Below are positions 1 through 5,670 of a stretch of 10,468 nucleotides of DNA, piece after piece. This DNA is from Methanomicrobiales archaeon (GTDB lineage: Archaea; Halobacteriota; Methanomicrobia; Methanomicrobiales; JACTUA01). The first letter of the stretch is position 1, and each line of letters begins with the position of its first letter. The position numbers and the translations under genes were made by a program. The stretch lies in NCBI GenBank assembly GCA_028678905.1, contig JAJRCO010000276.1:1-10468 (forward strand). The letters run 5' to 3'. The notes beneath the pieces were generated by a model. That model saw nothing but the letters and a program-made list of their open reading frames with translations. It made no database searches and was not told the origin of the DNA.

Positions 1-135
1 AAGTGATCTCACACCAGCCAGGAAATTACTATTGGGAGAGGATTTCAAAGAAGACTCAATTTTTTTTCATACGTGCAGTTTTTCTATCGGGTCATCGCAT
101 GCTTTAAAAATGGAATCTAATTTTGGACGCGCCAT
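1..135 (-). pseudogene. Possible small gene interrupted by an in-frame TGA, running off the left edge
   Basis: On the minus strand an ATG at 133-135 opens 22 codons reading MARPKLDSIFKACDDPIEKL and two more residues. A TGA follows at 67-69. The same frame then stays open to the window edge, reading KKIESSLKSSPNSNFLAGV and a few more residues. Both halves have a protein-like, charged helical composition, so a nonsense mutation in one gene is a reasonable reading. The stop sits beside an 8-base A run (minus strand), a common place for indels or sequencing error. No ribosome binding site is visible; the ATG directly follows a pyrimidine tract. I do not recognise the family. A plus-strand frame (2-205) is also open here, so coding is uncertain. 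Confidence 0.28.
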
Positions 136-156
136 AAAAACAAAAAAGGGAAAAAG
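136..156 (-). terminator. T-rich tract after the 93-codon gene
   Basis: On the minus strand the DNA reads T5-CCC-T6-G-T5, starting 15 bases after the stop codon of the upstream small gene. Archaeal transcription commonly ends in such oligo-T tracts without a strong hairpin. This is inference from composition and position. Confidence 0.45.
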
Positions 157-170
157 AGAATATGATATTA

Positions 171-452
171 TTAGCGCAGGGATTGTTTCTCTCTTTTCGT
201 ATTGACCAGGTAGATATAATGCCCGCCGTCTTTCACCCGGTCATAAATGTAAAAATGATGGTTCACACCACGTGAATGACGGTAATATTTTTTAAACACC
301 CCCCGGAGTGTAGTGGTGACTTCGGGATCAAGTTTATAACACTGCTGGAGCATGGAGACGGAGACCCATGCCCAGGTTTTTTTCTGTTTCTCCAAAAATT
401 TTGTCACGATTTGTACCGCAACATCTTTTCCGTGTGCGTTCTGTCGTGCCAT
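171..452 (-). CDS. Small basic protein, possible winged-helix DNA-binding protein
   Basis: The gene encodes 93 residues starting MARQNAHGKD, and I do not recognise a named family. A helical N-terminal half (about 9-58) contains QQCYKLDPEVTTTLRGVFKK, which could be a turn followed by a recognition helix. Next come two short beta-like strands around a glycine turn (FYIYDRVKDGGHYIYLV, about 67-83) and a basic tail. This helix-helix-hairpin order fits a small winged-helix fold, an inference from the pattern alone. There is no membrane segment or signal peptide. The ATG at 450-452 lacks a clear Shine-Dalgarno sequence. A palindromic TATA sequence lies about 39 bp upstream and an inverted repeat lies between the two, so self-regulation is possible. 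A T-rich tract follows the stop. The gene stands alone, divergent from the next small gene. Confidence 0.6.
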   Translation of the reverse strand: MARQNAHGKDVAVQIVTKFLEKQKKTWAWVSVSMLQQCYKLDPEVTTTLRGVFKKYYRHSRGVNHHFYIYDRVKDGGHYIYLVNTKREKQSLR

Positions 453-465
453 ATGTTTAACTCTG

Positions 466-479
466 TTACACTATTGTAA
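466..479. promoter_or_regulatory. Inverted repeat TTACA-N4-TGTAA, possible operator
   Basis: Two perfect 5-bp arms (466-470 and 475-479) flank CTAT. The site lies between the palindromic TATA sequence (486-497) and the minus-strand start codon at 452, close to where a transcription start would be expected. A protein bound here would block that promoter. The operator role is inference. Confidence 0.35.
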
Positions 480-485
480 AATATC

Positions 486-497
486 ATTATATATAAT
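486..497 (-). promoter_or_regulatory. Palindromic TATA box for the 93-codon gene
   Basis: The 12-bp perfect palindrome ATTATATATAAT is centred about 39 bp upstream of the minus-strand ATG. A start about 25 bp downstream would give a leader of roughly a dozen bases. Because it is palindromic, direction comes only from context. Confidence 0.45.
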
Positions 498-520
498 TTG
501 TCATTTTTTGATTTTAATTG

Positions 521-560
521 TAATTCGAAATAATTATATATAATTCAAAATAATATCTTT
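521..560. repeat. Two-copy 20-bp tandem repeat overlapping a TATA palindrome
   Basis: TAATTCGAAATAAT (521-534) and TAATTCAAAATAAT (541-554) differ at one base of 14 and start exactly 20 bp apart, about two helical turns. Between and across them lies the 14-bp palindrome AATTATATATAATT (532-545), a likely TATA box for the plus-strand gene starting at 598. The spacing suits paired protein binding on one DNA face, but an AT-rich background raises the chance of coincidence. Confidence 0.4.
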
Positions 561-597
561 GATTGAAAAATTAAGATTGTCTGGAGTTCTGATAGAA

Positions 598-801
598 ATG
601 GTATTTGGTCTAAGTGGAGTGCTCAAGACGGAGAAGACAGAAGATCCTCTTCACCGTGAAGCCACTCTCTTGCGACTCCATGGACTGGTCATCAGGCAAG
701 TTGAAGAAAATCCATCCCGTATGCAGGAGATGGGCCAGAAAATCATCTTCAAAGTGGGAGAAGAGTGGGAGTGGTGGAAATCCGACTCCCTTTTCAGATA
801 A
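598..801 (+). CDS. Small acidic protein of unknown function
   Basis: The gene encodes 67 residues beginning MVFGLSGVLKTEKTEDPLHR. I do not recognise it. The middle is a probable amphipathic helix, ATLLRLHGLVIRQVEENPSR, and the tail is rich in Glu and Trp (KVGEEWEWWKSDSLF). I chose the ATG at 598 over the upstream TTG at 559 because GGAG (583-586) lies 11 bases before it and a TATA palindrome (532-545) lies about 60 bp before it. Amino-acid and codon composition look like real coding rather than a shadow of another frame. It ends 8 bp inside the convergent hypD stop. It could instead be the surviving 3' part of a longer gene. It is divergent from the 93-codon gene and may share regulation through the common spacer. 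Confidence 0.45.
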   Translation: MVFGLSGVLKTEKTEDPLHREATLLRLHGLVIRQVEENPSRMQEMGQKIIFKVGEEWEWWKSDSLFR

Positions 802-1825
802 CTTTTTTCACCTTGTACTGGTGCCAGATTTTACATGCCCCTTCGTGGCTGACCATACAGGGACCCACCGGGGTGCGGGGAGTGCACGCTTTTCCGAACA
901 TACGGCAGTCCGTGGGATCGGCCACCCCTCGCAGAACCCGGTCACAGATACAGGCACTGTGTTTTTTCACATGTCGGACGGTGATGCCGAATTTTCTTAC
1001 CGCGTCATAGCACGAAAACTCCTCTTTTAACCGCAGACCGGATCCTGGAATGACGGGAAATCCTCTCCACTCTACGTCACAGGGTTCAAAGACCTGGTAC
1101 ATCACCGCCAGTGCCTTCTGGTTTCCTTCACGGTTCACCGCCCGGGGATACGCGTTCTCGACACGATGTTCGTCTTTTTCAATTTGTCTTGCAAGCATGA
1201 GAAGAGCCAGCAGGATGTCTTCCGGCTCGAATCCTGCTACTACCTGAGGAACGGGGAACTGTTCGTAGTCCTTATAGCCGGTGATGGTGCAGACATGGCC
1301 GGGGAGGATAAAACCATCCAGATGGGCTTCTCCCTGAGTGAGCAACCACCCCATGGCCGGAGGCACCAGACGGTGATAGGAGAGAATGCTGAAGTTTTCC
1401 GGGGGATCTGTAAGGAGCATCGCGGCGACGGTAGGGGCGGTGGTCTCGAAACCGACCGAGATGAATACTACTTCCTTTTCTGTTTTCCGTGCAAGATCCA
1501 CTGCCTTGTGAATTCCCTGCACTACGCGCACTTCACCTGGAGTCGATTCGAGGGATCCCGCGGTTCCTGGGACCCGAAGGAGGTCTCCGTAGGTCGCCAG
1601 GATCACATCCCTGTCTGCAAGCTCAAGGGCGGCGTCGATCTCCCCTTGCGGGGTGATGCACACGGGACACCCTGGCCCCATCACAATCTTCAATGCAGGC
1701 GGGAGCAGGGTTCTAATCCCGGTACGGGCGATGGAGGCCTCGTGGGTCCCGCAGATGTGCATAAAGGTCACGGGGCGGGTGACATGTGTGCGGAGGGTGC
1801 TGGCAATCTCTTTCCCGGTTTCCAT
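794..1825 (-). CDS. hypD: Hydrogenase maturation factor HypD
   Basis: HypD, together with HypC, is the scaffold on which the Fe(CN)2CO group of [NiFe] hydrogenases is assembled in the cytoplasm. The 343-residue product has the family signatures in order: FMHICGTHE with Cys25 at 21-29; GPGCPVCITP with Cys53 and Cys56 at 50-59; GFETTAP near 124-130; and LPGHVCTITGY in the middle. The cysteine-rich C-terminus (Cys292, 294, 307, 314, 323, 331) supplies the ligands of the [4Fe-4S] cluster. The Cys25-53-56 spacing matches the conserved family pattern. Length is slightly shorter than the usual ~370 residues because the N-terminus is compact. The start at 1825 gives a standard N-terminus; only a weak AGTGA lies upstream. 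No other hyp genes or hydrogenase genes are adjacent, so partners must be elsewhere. It is divergent from the channel gene across 36 bp. Confidence 0.97.
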   Translation of the reverse strand: METGKEIASTLRTHVTRPVTFMHICGTHEASIARTGIRTLLPPALKIVMGPGCPVCITPQGEIDAALELADRDVILATYGDLLRVPGTAGSLESTPGEVRVVQGIHKAVDLARKTEKEVVFISVGFETTAPTVAAMLLTDPPENFSILSYHRLVPPAMGWLLTQGEAHLDGFILPGHVCTITGYKDYEQFPVPQVVAGFEPEDILLALLMLARQIEKDEHRVENAYPRAVNREGNQKALAVMYQVFEPCDVEWRGFPVIPGSGLRLKEEFSCYDAVRKFGITVRHVKKHSACICDRVLRGVADPTDCRMFGKACTPRTPVGPCMVSHEGACKIWHQYKVKKVI

Positions 1826-1861
1826 GTGATTTCACTATCAATATAAGTCATAATTCTCATA

Positions 1862-2911
1862 ATGGTACCTGTTATGGCCATTACCTCGGAGATCATCGCC
1901 GTCGGAATCATGATCGCTGGTGTCATAATCGCTTTCATCCTCTACGAGGTATACCGTTGGCTGCAGAAAAGAGCAACCGCCACCGAATCGAAACTGGATG
2001 ATATCCTCCTCATCGCGTTCGGAAAACCGTTCATCATCCTGGTACTCTTTTTTTCTTTCTACATCGCCATTCGTTATTTTATCCCGATACCGGAAAATTA
2101 TACCTGGATCTTCGAGAGTCAGTACCTGACCGCTTTTTATATCATCATCGGTACCTGGGTGGTCTCCAATCTCACCTACAATATCATTGCTTTCTATGGA
2201 AAGATGTTTGCGGGGAAGACCGACACCGATCTTGACGACCGGATCATCAGTCTTTTTGAATTGGGGGCCAAGTACGTTATCTGGTTCATTGCACTCCTGC
2301 TTATCCTCTCCACGCTAGAGATCGATATCACACCCCTAATCGCAGGAGCGGGTATCATCGGCCTCGCGTTCGCCCTCGCCGCCCAGGATATCATATCAAA
2401 CTTTTTCGGCGGGGCAATGATCATGGTGGACAAGCCTTTCAAACTGGGCGACCGGATCCAGATCGATACGTTCATCGGCGATGTGGTGGCCATTGGCCCG
2501 AGAAGCACCCGTATGCAGACTCTGGACTACCAGTTAGTAACGGTTCCCAATTCCAAGATGGCCACCAGTGTGATCATCAATTACGCACTGCCAGAAGCCA
2601 GGTTGAAGATTAAAATCCCGGTATCGGTTGCCTATGGTAGTGACGTGGCCAGGGTCCGGTCGATCCTTCTCGATATCGGTAAGGAAGCCGCTGCAAGATC
2701 CGAATATGTCCTGGAGGATCCCCAGCCTGCAGTCTATTTCCTGGAATTTGGCGAATCGAGTCTCAATTTTACCCTGGTGGTCTGGGCTCGCACCTTTACC
2801 CTAGTCTGGGAAGTGCAGGATTTCATCAATTCCCGCGTTGATGAAAGATTCCGCGAGGCGGGAATCGAAATTCCGTTCCCGCAGATGGATGTCCACCTGA
2901 GGAAGACCTGA
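1862..2911 (+). CDS. MscS-family mechanosensitive ion channel
   Basis: This is a membrane channel that opens under membrane tension and releases solutes during hypo-osmotic shock. The product has 349 residues. Hydrophobic segments lie at about 7-30, 57-76, 88-111, 135-152 and 157-179. The last is the glycine/alanine-rich pore helix (PLIAGAGIIGLAFALAAQDI), followed by NFFGGAMIMVDKPFKLGDRI, the classic MscS linker. The beta domain is at about 196-235 (IGDVVAIGPRSTRMQT, TVPNSKM) and the C-terminal alpha/beta domain ends in GIEIPFPQMDVHL. It has two more predicted N-terminal helices than E. coli MscS, as many archaeal and plant-type members do. A second ATG at 1874 (MAITSEII) is an equally possible start: the TATA-like AATATAAG at 1840-1847 would place a leaderless transcript near it. 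Neither start has a clear ribosome binding site. Confidence 0.93.
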   Translation: MVPVMAITSEIIAVGIMIAGVIIAFILYEVYRWLQKRATATESKLDDILLIAFGKPFIILVLFFSFYIAIRYFIPIPENYTWIFESQYLTAFYIIIGTWVVSNLTYNIIAFYGKMFAGKTDTDLDDRIISLFELGAKYVIWFIALLLILSTLEIDITPLIAGAGIIGLAFALAAQDIISNFFGGAMIMVDKPFKLGDRIQIDTFIGDVVAIGPRSTRMQTLDYQLVTVPNSKMATSVIINYALPEARLKIKIPVSVAYGSDVARVRSILLDIGKEAAARSEYVLEDPQPAVYFLEFGESSLNFTLVVWARTFTLVWEVQDFINSRVDERFREAGIEIPFPQMDVHLRKT

Positions 2912-2924
2912 TTTTCCGTAAATT

Positions 2925-2935
2925 TATATTTTTTG
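2925..2935 (+). terminator. T-rich tract downstream of the channel gene
   Basis: TATATTTTTTG ends 24 bases after the channel stop codon, in the 93-bp gap between convergent genes. The T6 run is consistent with an archaeal terminator for the plus-strand gene. No strong hairpin precedes it. Confidence 0.4.
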
Positions 2936-3004
2936 ATGAAAGGAAAGCATGTTTTTGATTGCGGTTCTCGAACAACGGGAGAGGGAGATGAGGCCATGGG
3001 ACGT

Positions 3005-4024
3005 TTACTCCTCCGGGGGCTTTGCTTCCGCAGGTGTAGCCTTGAGATCGACCCGCTGGCCCTCGCGAATGATGGTCAGAGACACTGGTTTGTTGATGGG
3101 CCACTGGGAGAGGAAACGATGAAGGTCGTCGATGCTGGCGACCTGCGCATCATCAATCGCCACGATGATATCGCCCATCTCAATCCCCGCCCGTTCAGCA
3201 GGTCCCTGGGGATCAAGGGATACCACCTCCACCCCCCGGTCGGCAGAGAGTCCGATGGACTGAACGGCCGACGGATCCAGGGGTTGGACCTGGCCGGAGA
3301 TGCCGAGATACCCTCTGCGAACGCGACCAAAATCAATTAGCTGGGGCAGTACCCAGTGGGCCGTGTTCGAAGGAATGGCAAAGCCGATCCCCTGGGCCAT
3401 GACGATAATCGCGGTATTGATGCCGATGATATCTCCTTTCGTATCTACGAGTGGTCCACCGGAGTTGCCAGGGTTCATCGGCGCGGTGTGCTGAATGATG
3501 TTCTCCACCAGTCTTCCGTCCTGGCTTCGGAATGCCCGGCCGACCGCGCTTAGCACACCGGTGGAGACGGTGGACTGAAATCCGAAGGGATTACCGATGG
3601 CGATGACCATCTGCCCGACTGCAAGAGCGTCAGAATCTCCGAATCCCACGAAAGGCAGGTCCTTGGCTTCCACCTGTAAAACTGCGGTATCTGTCGCGGG
3701 ATCGGTCCCTGCCACCTTCACCGGAAAGGCCTTACCATCCGGGGTCCGGACCATGATCCGTTCCGCACCGTGAACCACATGGTGATTGGTAAGGATATGT
3801 CCTTCGGAATCCACAATTACGCCCGATCCCGCCCCCACACTCTCTCCCCAGTACCCGGGTATCCTTCTCCCGACCACCACACTCACCACGCTGGGGCCGA
3901 CATGCTCCACCAGTCCCACCACGGCACGAGAGTATGCATCCAGCAATCCCGTATCGGCTGGATTGAGCAACTTGGTGGCGGGTATGTTACTTAGTGCTCC
4001 CGATTTTTTCTTCATCTCTGCCAT
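3005..4024 (-). CDS. HtrA/DegP-like trypsin-fold serine protease with one PDZ domain
   Basis: This protein-quality-control protease has 339 residues. The chymotrypsin-fold domain (about 30-225) has the full triad: His82 in ILTNHHVV, Asp112 in DPATDTAVL and Ser188 in NPGNSGGPLV. GAGSGVIVDSEGHIL and AIGNPFGF are further family motifs. A single PDZ domain follows (about 237-330), with the RGYLGI entry and GPAERAGIEMGDIIVAIDD. The N-terminus (MAEMKKKSGALSNIPATKLL) has no hydrophobic signal or anchor, so the enzyme is predicted to act in the cytoplasm, unlike the exported bacterial DegP. The family usually forms trimers or larger cages. The start at 4024 is supported by a TATA box about 28 bp upstream, giving a leaderless or near-leaderless message. 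It is convergent with the channel gene and divergent from the isomerase-like gene. Confidence 0.94.
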   Translation of the reverse strand: MAEMKKKSGALSNIPATKLLNPADTGLLDAYSRAVVGLVEHVGPSVVSVVVGRRIPGYWGESVGAGSGVIVDSEGHILTNHHVVHGAERIMVRTPDGKAFPVKVAGTDPATDTAVLQVEAKDLPFVGFGDSDALAVGQMVIAIGNPFGFQSTVSTGVLSAVGRAFRSQDGRLVENIIQHTAPMNPGNSGGPLVDTKGDIIGINTAIIVMAQGIGFAIPSNTAHWVLPQLIDFGRVRRGYLGISGQVQPLDPSAVQSIGLSADRGVEVVSLDPQGPAERAGIEMGDIIVAIDDAQVASIDDLHRFLSQWPINKPVSLTIIREGQRVDLKATPAEAKPPEE

Positions 4025-4047
4025 AATCCCACGACCTGTCCTGTATT

Positions 4048-4057
4048 GATTTATACC
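4048..4057 (-). promoter_or_regulatory. TATA box of the HtrA-like protease gene
   Basis: GGTATAAATC on the minus strand is centred about 28 bp from the ATG at 4022-4024. With the usual ~25-bp distance from box to start, transcription should begin at or just before the start codon. Confidence 0.6.
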
Positions 4058-4157
4058 TTGCGGAAAACCGATGGCAGGTCAGCATCTTCCCTGTCCATTC
4101 ACAGGCAGGATCTGTTCTGACAGTTGGAGGTTATTTGGCACGGCGGACACACAGTTG

Positions 4158-4205
4158 AAAATTCCAGGCCGGCCATTGTACTTTACCTCCATCACCTGGA
4201 ATTTT
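4158..4205. repeat. 11-bp perfect inverted repeat with 26-nt loop
   Basis: AAAATTCCAGG (4158-4168) and CCTGGAATTTT (4195-4205) are exact inverse complements, with one more G-T wobble outside. The loop starts inside GGCCGGCC (4167-4174), itself a palindrome. The structure sits in the ~265-bp spacer between two divergent genes and is about 100 bp from each start codon. It could form an RNA hairpin or a binding site. A terminator role is unlikely because no gene ends here on either strand. Confidence 0.5.
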
Positions 4206-4290
4206 TCACTAGGCTGTTTCCCTCTTTCTTCATTCTGGGCCCTGTCGGATTGATCACTTTTATCCGATCGCCTGCGCTATGCTCTGTAGT

Positions 4291-5001
4291 ATGTTCGGGG
4301 TATCCACCTTTTGTCTGCATAAGATCCCGCTCCAGGAAGCACTGGACCGGATCGTTCAGGTGACAGACCGGGTGGAGATTATGGATGACGGGCTCCATTT
4401 CCTTTCCAGTCCTGATCTTCTGGAGAGCTATTCTGTGCAGGTATCACTGCACGCCCCCTGCAGAAGTGTGAACATCGCCAGCATCCTTGAACCCATCCGC
4501 AAAGCAAGCGTGGAGGTTCTGGACCAGTGTTTTACCATCGCCGCCGATCTTGATGCGCCGGTCGTGCTCCACCCGGGATACTGCACCTGGCGCGAAGAGT
4601 ATCAACGGGCACTTGCCCAGAACAAAAAGTCTATGGCGGAATTGAAACGTCTGGCCCAGGAAAGATCGGTGGCGATGTATGTGGAGAACATGGGCAACTG
4701 GGACTACTTTTTCCTCCGCTATCCCTCTGATCTTCCCTTGCTCGACGGATGTGGTCTCGCTTTGGATGTTGGTCACGCCCATCTGAATAACTGCCTGGAT
4801 GAATTCCTCGCCGCACCGATTGCCCATTTCCATCTCCATGACAATGAGGGGAAGGCGGACTCCCATGCTCCGATAGGAAGCGGTACCATCGCCTTTGGTC
4901 CGGTCATGGAATCCGTGCGCAGGAACAGGGTTGTTCCGATTATCGAAGTCGAGACGTTCGAAGGGGTATTGGCGAGTATAGAAGCACTCTCCCGAAAATA
5001 G
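4291..5001 (+). CDS. Sugar phosphate isomerase/epimerase-like TIM barrel (AP endonuclease 2 superfamily)
   Basis: The product has 236 residues from the ATG at 4291 (MFGVSTFCLHKIPLQEALDR). An in-frame ATG at 4279 adds only MLCS and is less like a family N-terminus. Likely metal and active-site residues follow the Xylose isomerase-like barrel order, numbered from the 4291 start: SLHAP (His54), VLHPGY (His94), MYVENM (Glu132), LALDVGHAHL (Asp159, His162), HFHLHDN (His183, Asp184), SHAPIGSG (His192) and IIEVETFEG (Glu219). These are typical of divalent-metal enzymes acting on sugars or on abasic DNA. Length favours the isomerase-like branch over endonuclease IV (about 280 residues). The substrate cannot be told from sequence. 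There is no signal peptide. It is followed after 65 bp by a separately promoted tRNA gene. Confidence 0.87.
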   Translation: MFGVSTFCLHKIPLQEALDRIVQVTDRVEIMDDGLHFLSSPDLLESYSVQVSLHAPCRSVNIASILEPIRKASVEVLDQCFTIAADLDAPVVLHPGYCTWREEYQRALAQNKKSMAELKRLAQERSVAMYVENMGNWDYFFLRYPSDLPLLDGCGLALDVGHAHLNNCLDEFLAAPIAHFHLHDNEGKADSHAPIGSGTIAFGPVMESVRRNRVVPIIEVETFEGVLASIEALSRK

Positions 5002-5025
5002 TTCCGACCTCGCAAACTCCTACTA

Positions 5026-5033
5026 TTTTATAA
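5026..5033 (+). promoter_or_regulatory. TATA box of the tRNA-Thr gene
   Basis: TTTTATAA, in the context CTATTTTATAAAGG, is centred about 37 bp before the first tRNA base. This predicts a short 5' leader to be removed by RNase P. Confidence 0.6.
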
Positions 5034-5066
5034 AGGAATATGGCCAATTGTAGTAAGCGTTTTAGT

Positions 5067-5156
5067 GCCTTCGTGGCTCAGCCGGTAGAGCGCGTCCTTG
5101 GTAATCGGAAACGACCAAAAAGGACGAGGTCCCGGGTTCGATTCCCGGCGAAGGCT
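5067..5156 (+). tRNA. tRNA-Thr(GGU) with a 17-nt intron at 37/38
   Basis: The cloverleaf closes completely. The acceptor stem is GCCTTCG/CGAAGGC (5067-5073 with 5149-5155), the D arm GCTC-AGCCGGTA-GAGC, the anticodon stem CGTCC/GGACG (5093-5097 with 5122-5126), and the T arm CCGGG-TTCGATT-CCCGG. The anticodon GGT is at 5100-5102, with loop TTGGTA before and A after the intron (5104-5120). The intron makes a canonical bulge-helix-bulge: TTGG (5098-5101) pairs with CCAA (5115-5118), 3-nt bulges lie at 5102-5104 and 5119-5121, and an inner TCG/CGA stem is capped by GAAA (5108-5111). The archaeal splicing endonuclease should cut it after 5103 and 5120. The discriminator base is T (5156), as is common for archaeal tRNA-Thr, and CCA is not encoded. 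Confidence 0.97.
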
Positions 5157-5550
5157 TACATTCCTGTTTTTTACCATTAAAATCGGTTAAATTTGACAGT
5201 GGTCGGATATATCAACAATCTGATCCCGATGAACGCACAGAGCATATAAAAGGTCCTTACTGTCCCCTTCCCTCGGAAGCACTCCCATTTCTCACAGAAC
5301 CACACACCAATAAGCTAATCAGCCCAGCACCAATCACCGATGGCTGGAAGTACGAGAGAGATTGGACTTCGTAGGGATAGGGCACAGAGTACAGACACTT
5401 CTACAAGGCCGACTCTTTTCTCGAGCTATCAAGAGTCACAGCCCACCACAGCCGAGAATCACCAATTATCCGGTCTCAAACTGAGAGGAGATGGTCACCA
5501 TAAAATAGGTGGAAATATTCGAAGAAAAATGGCGTCTTGCAAAGAAATCA
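5157..5550. other. Stretch without a supported gene; orphan promoter and small hairpin
   Basis: No reading frame here is convincing. A good TATA element, GCATATAAAAGG (5239-5250), faces right and would start transcription near 5272, just before a purine-poor, C-rich tract (about 5270-5340). A 7-bp inverted repeat GACTCTT/AAGAGTC lies at 5411-5417 and 5431-5437. An 85-codon plus-strand frame (5340-5597) is rich in Ser, Thr, Arg and Gln, lacks a ribosome binding site and runs into the antisense of the next gene. The stretch could encode a non-coding RNA or hold gene remnants. Confidence 0.4.
5167..5172 (+). terminator. T6 run downstream of the tRNA
   Basis: Six consecutive T residues begin 11 bases after the tRNA end, a typical archaeal terminator for a stable RNA. 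Confidence 0.55.
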
Positions 5551-5670
5551 TCACCCTGACCGATCGACTTTCTTTACCACCTCTGCCACGTGCTTAATGA
5601 ATTGTGATGTGGAAAGGATCTGGGCTACCGATTCAACCTGGAACGCCCGGTACTCCTCAGAGCTGAATAG
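5551..5670 (-). pseudogene. Displaced 3' end of the ribbon-helix-helix regulator gene
   Basis: On the minus strand, the -1 frame relative to the regulator gene reads SSEEYRAFQVESVAQILSTS and then QFIKHVAEVVKKVDRSG, ending at TGA (5551-5553). The annotated frame ends instead in ALRSTGRSRLNR, which looks unlike protein. The displaced tail repeats the helix-start pattern S-x-E-Y seen in the main frame (QSPEYQNAVKAMI, HSAELRTAF). The simplest reading is one lost base near 5665-5672, which truncates the protein by about 27 residues and replaces its last 12. An intact gene would encode about 146 residues. A sequencing error would look the same. Confidence 0.55.

Noticed and set aside
521..560. Possible CRISPR or integration repeat
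   Set aside because: Only two imperfect AT-rich copies with no spacer structure and no cas or integrase gene; promoter-associated repeat is a better reading.
1166..1846. 226-codon plus-strand frame across hypD
   Set aside because: It is antisense to hypD, which carries every family motif; the translation is Gly/Arg/His rich without recognisable pattern.
2933..3340. 135-codon plus-strand frame near the protease 3' end
   Set aside because: It lies mostly antisense to the PDZ domain of the protease and has no homology-like motif.
4444..4866. 140-codon minus-strand frame
   Set aside because: It is a shadow of the isomerase-like gene, whose metal-binding motifs settle the strand.
5067..5156. 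tRNA gene as an attachment site for an integrated element
   Set aside because: No integrase gene and no duplicate of the tRNA 3' end was found downstream in this window.
5187..5288. 33-codon minus-strand ORF (MGVLPREGDSKDLLYALC and more)
   Set aside because: The composition is plausible but it has no clear promoter or ribosome site and overlaps the orphan plus-strand TATA; chance is likely.
5340..5597. 85-codon plus-strand ORF
   Set aside because: It has a Ser/Thr/Arg/Gln-rich translation, no ribosome binding site, and its end overlaps the likely true 3' end of the regulator on the other strand.
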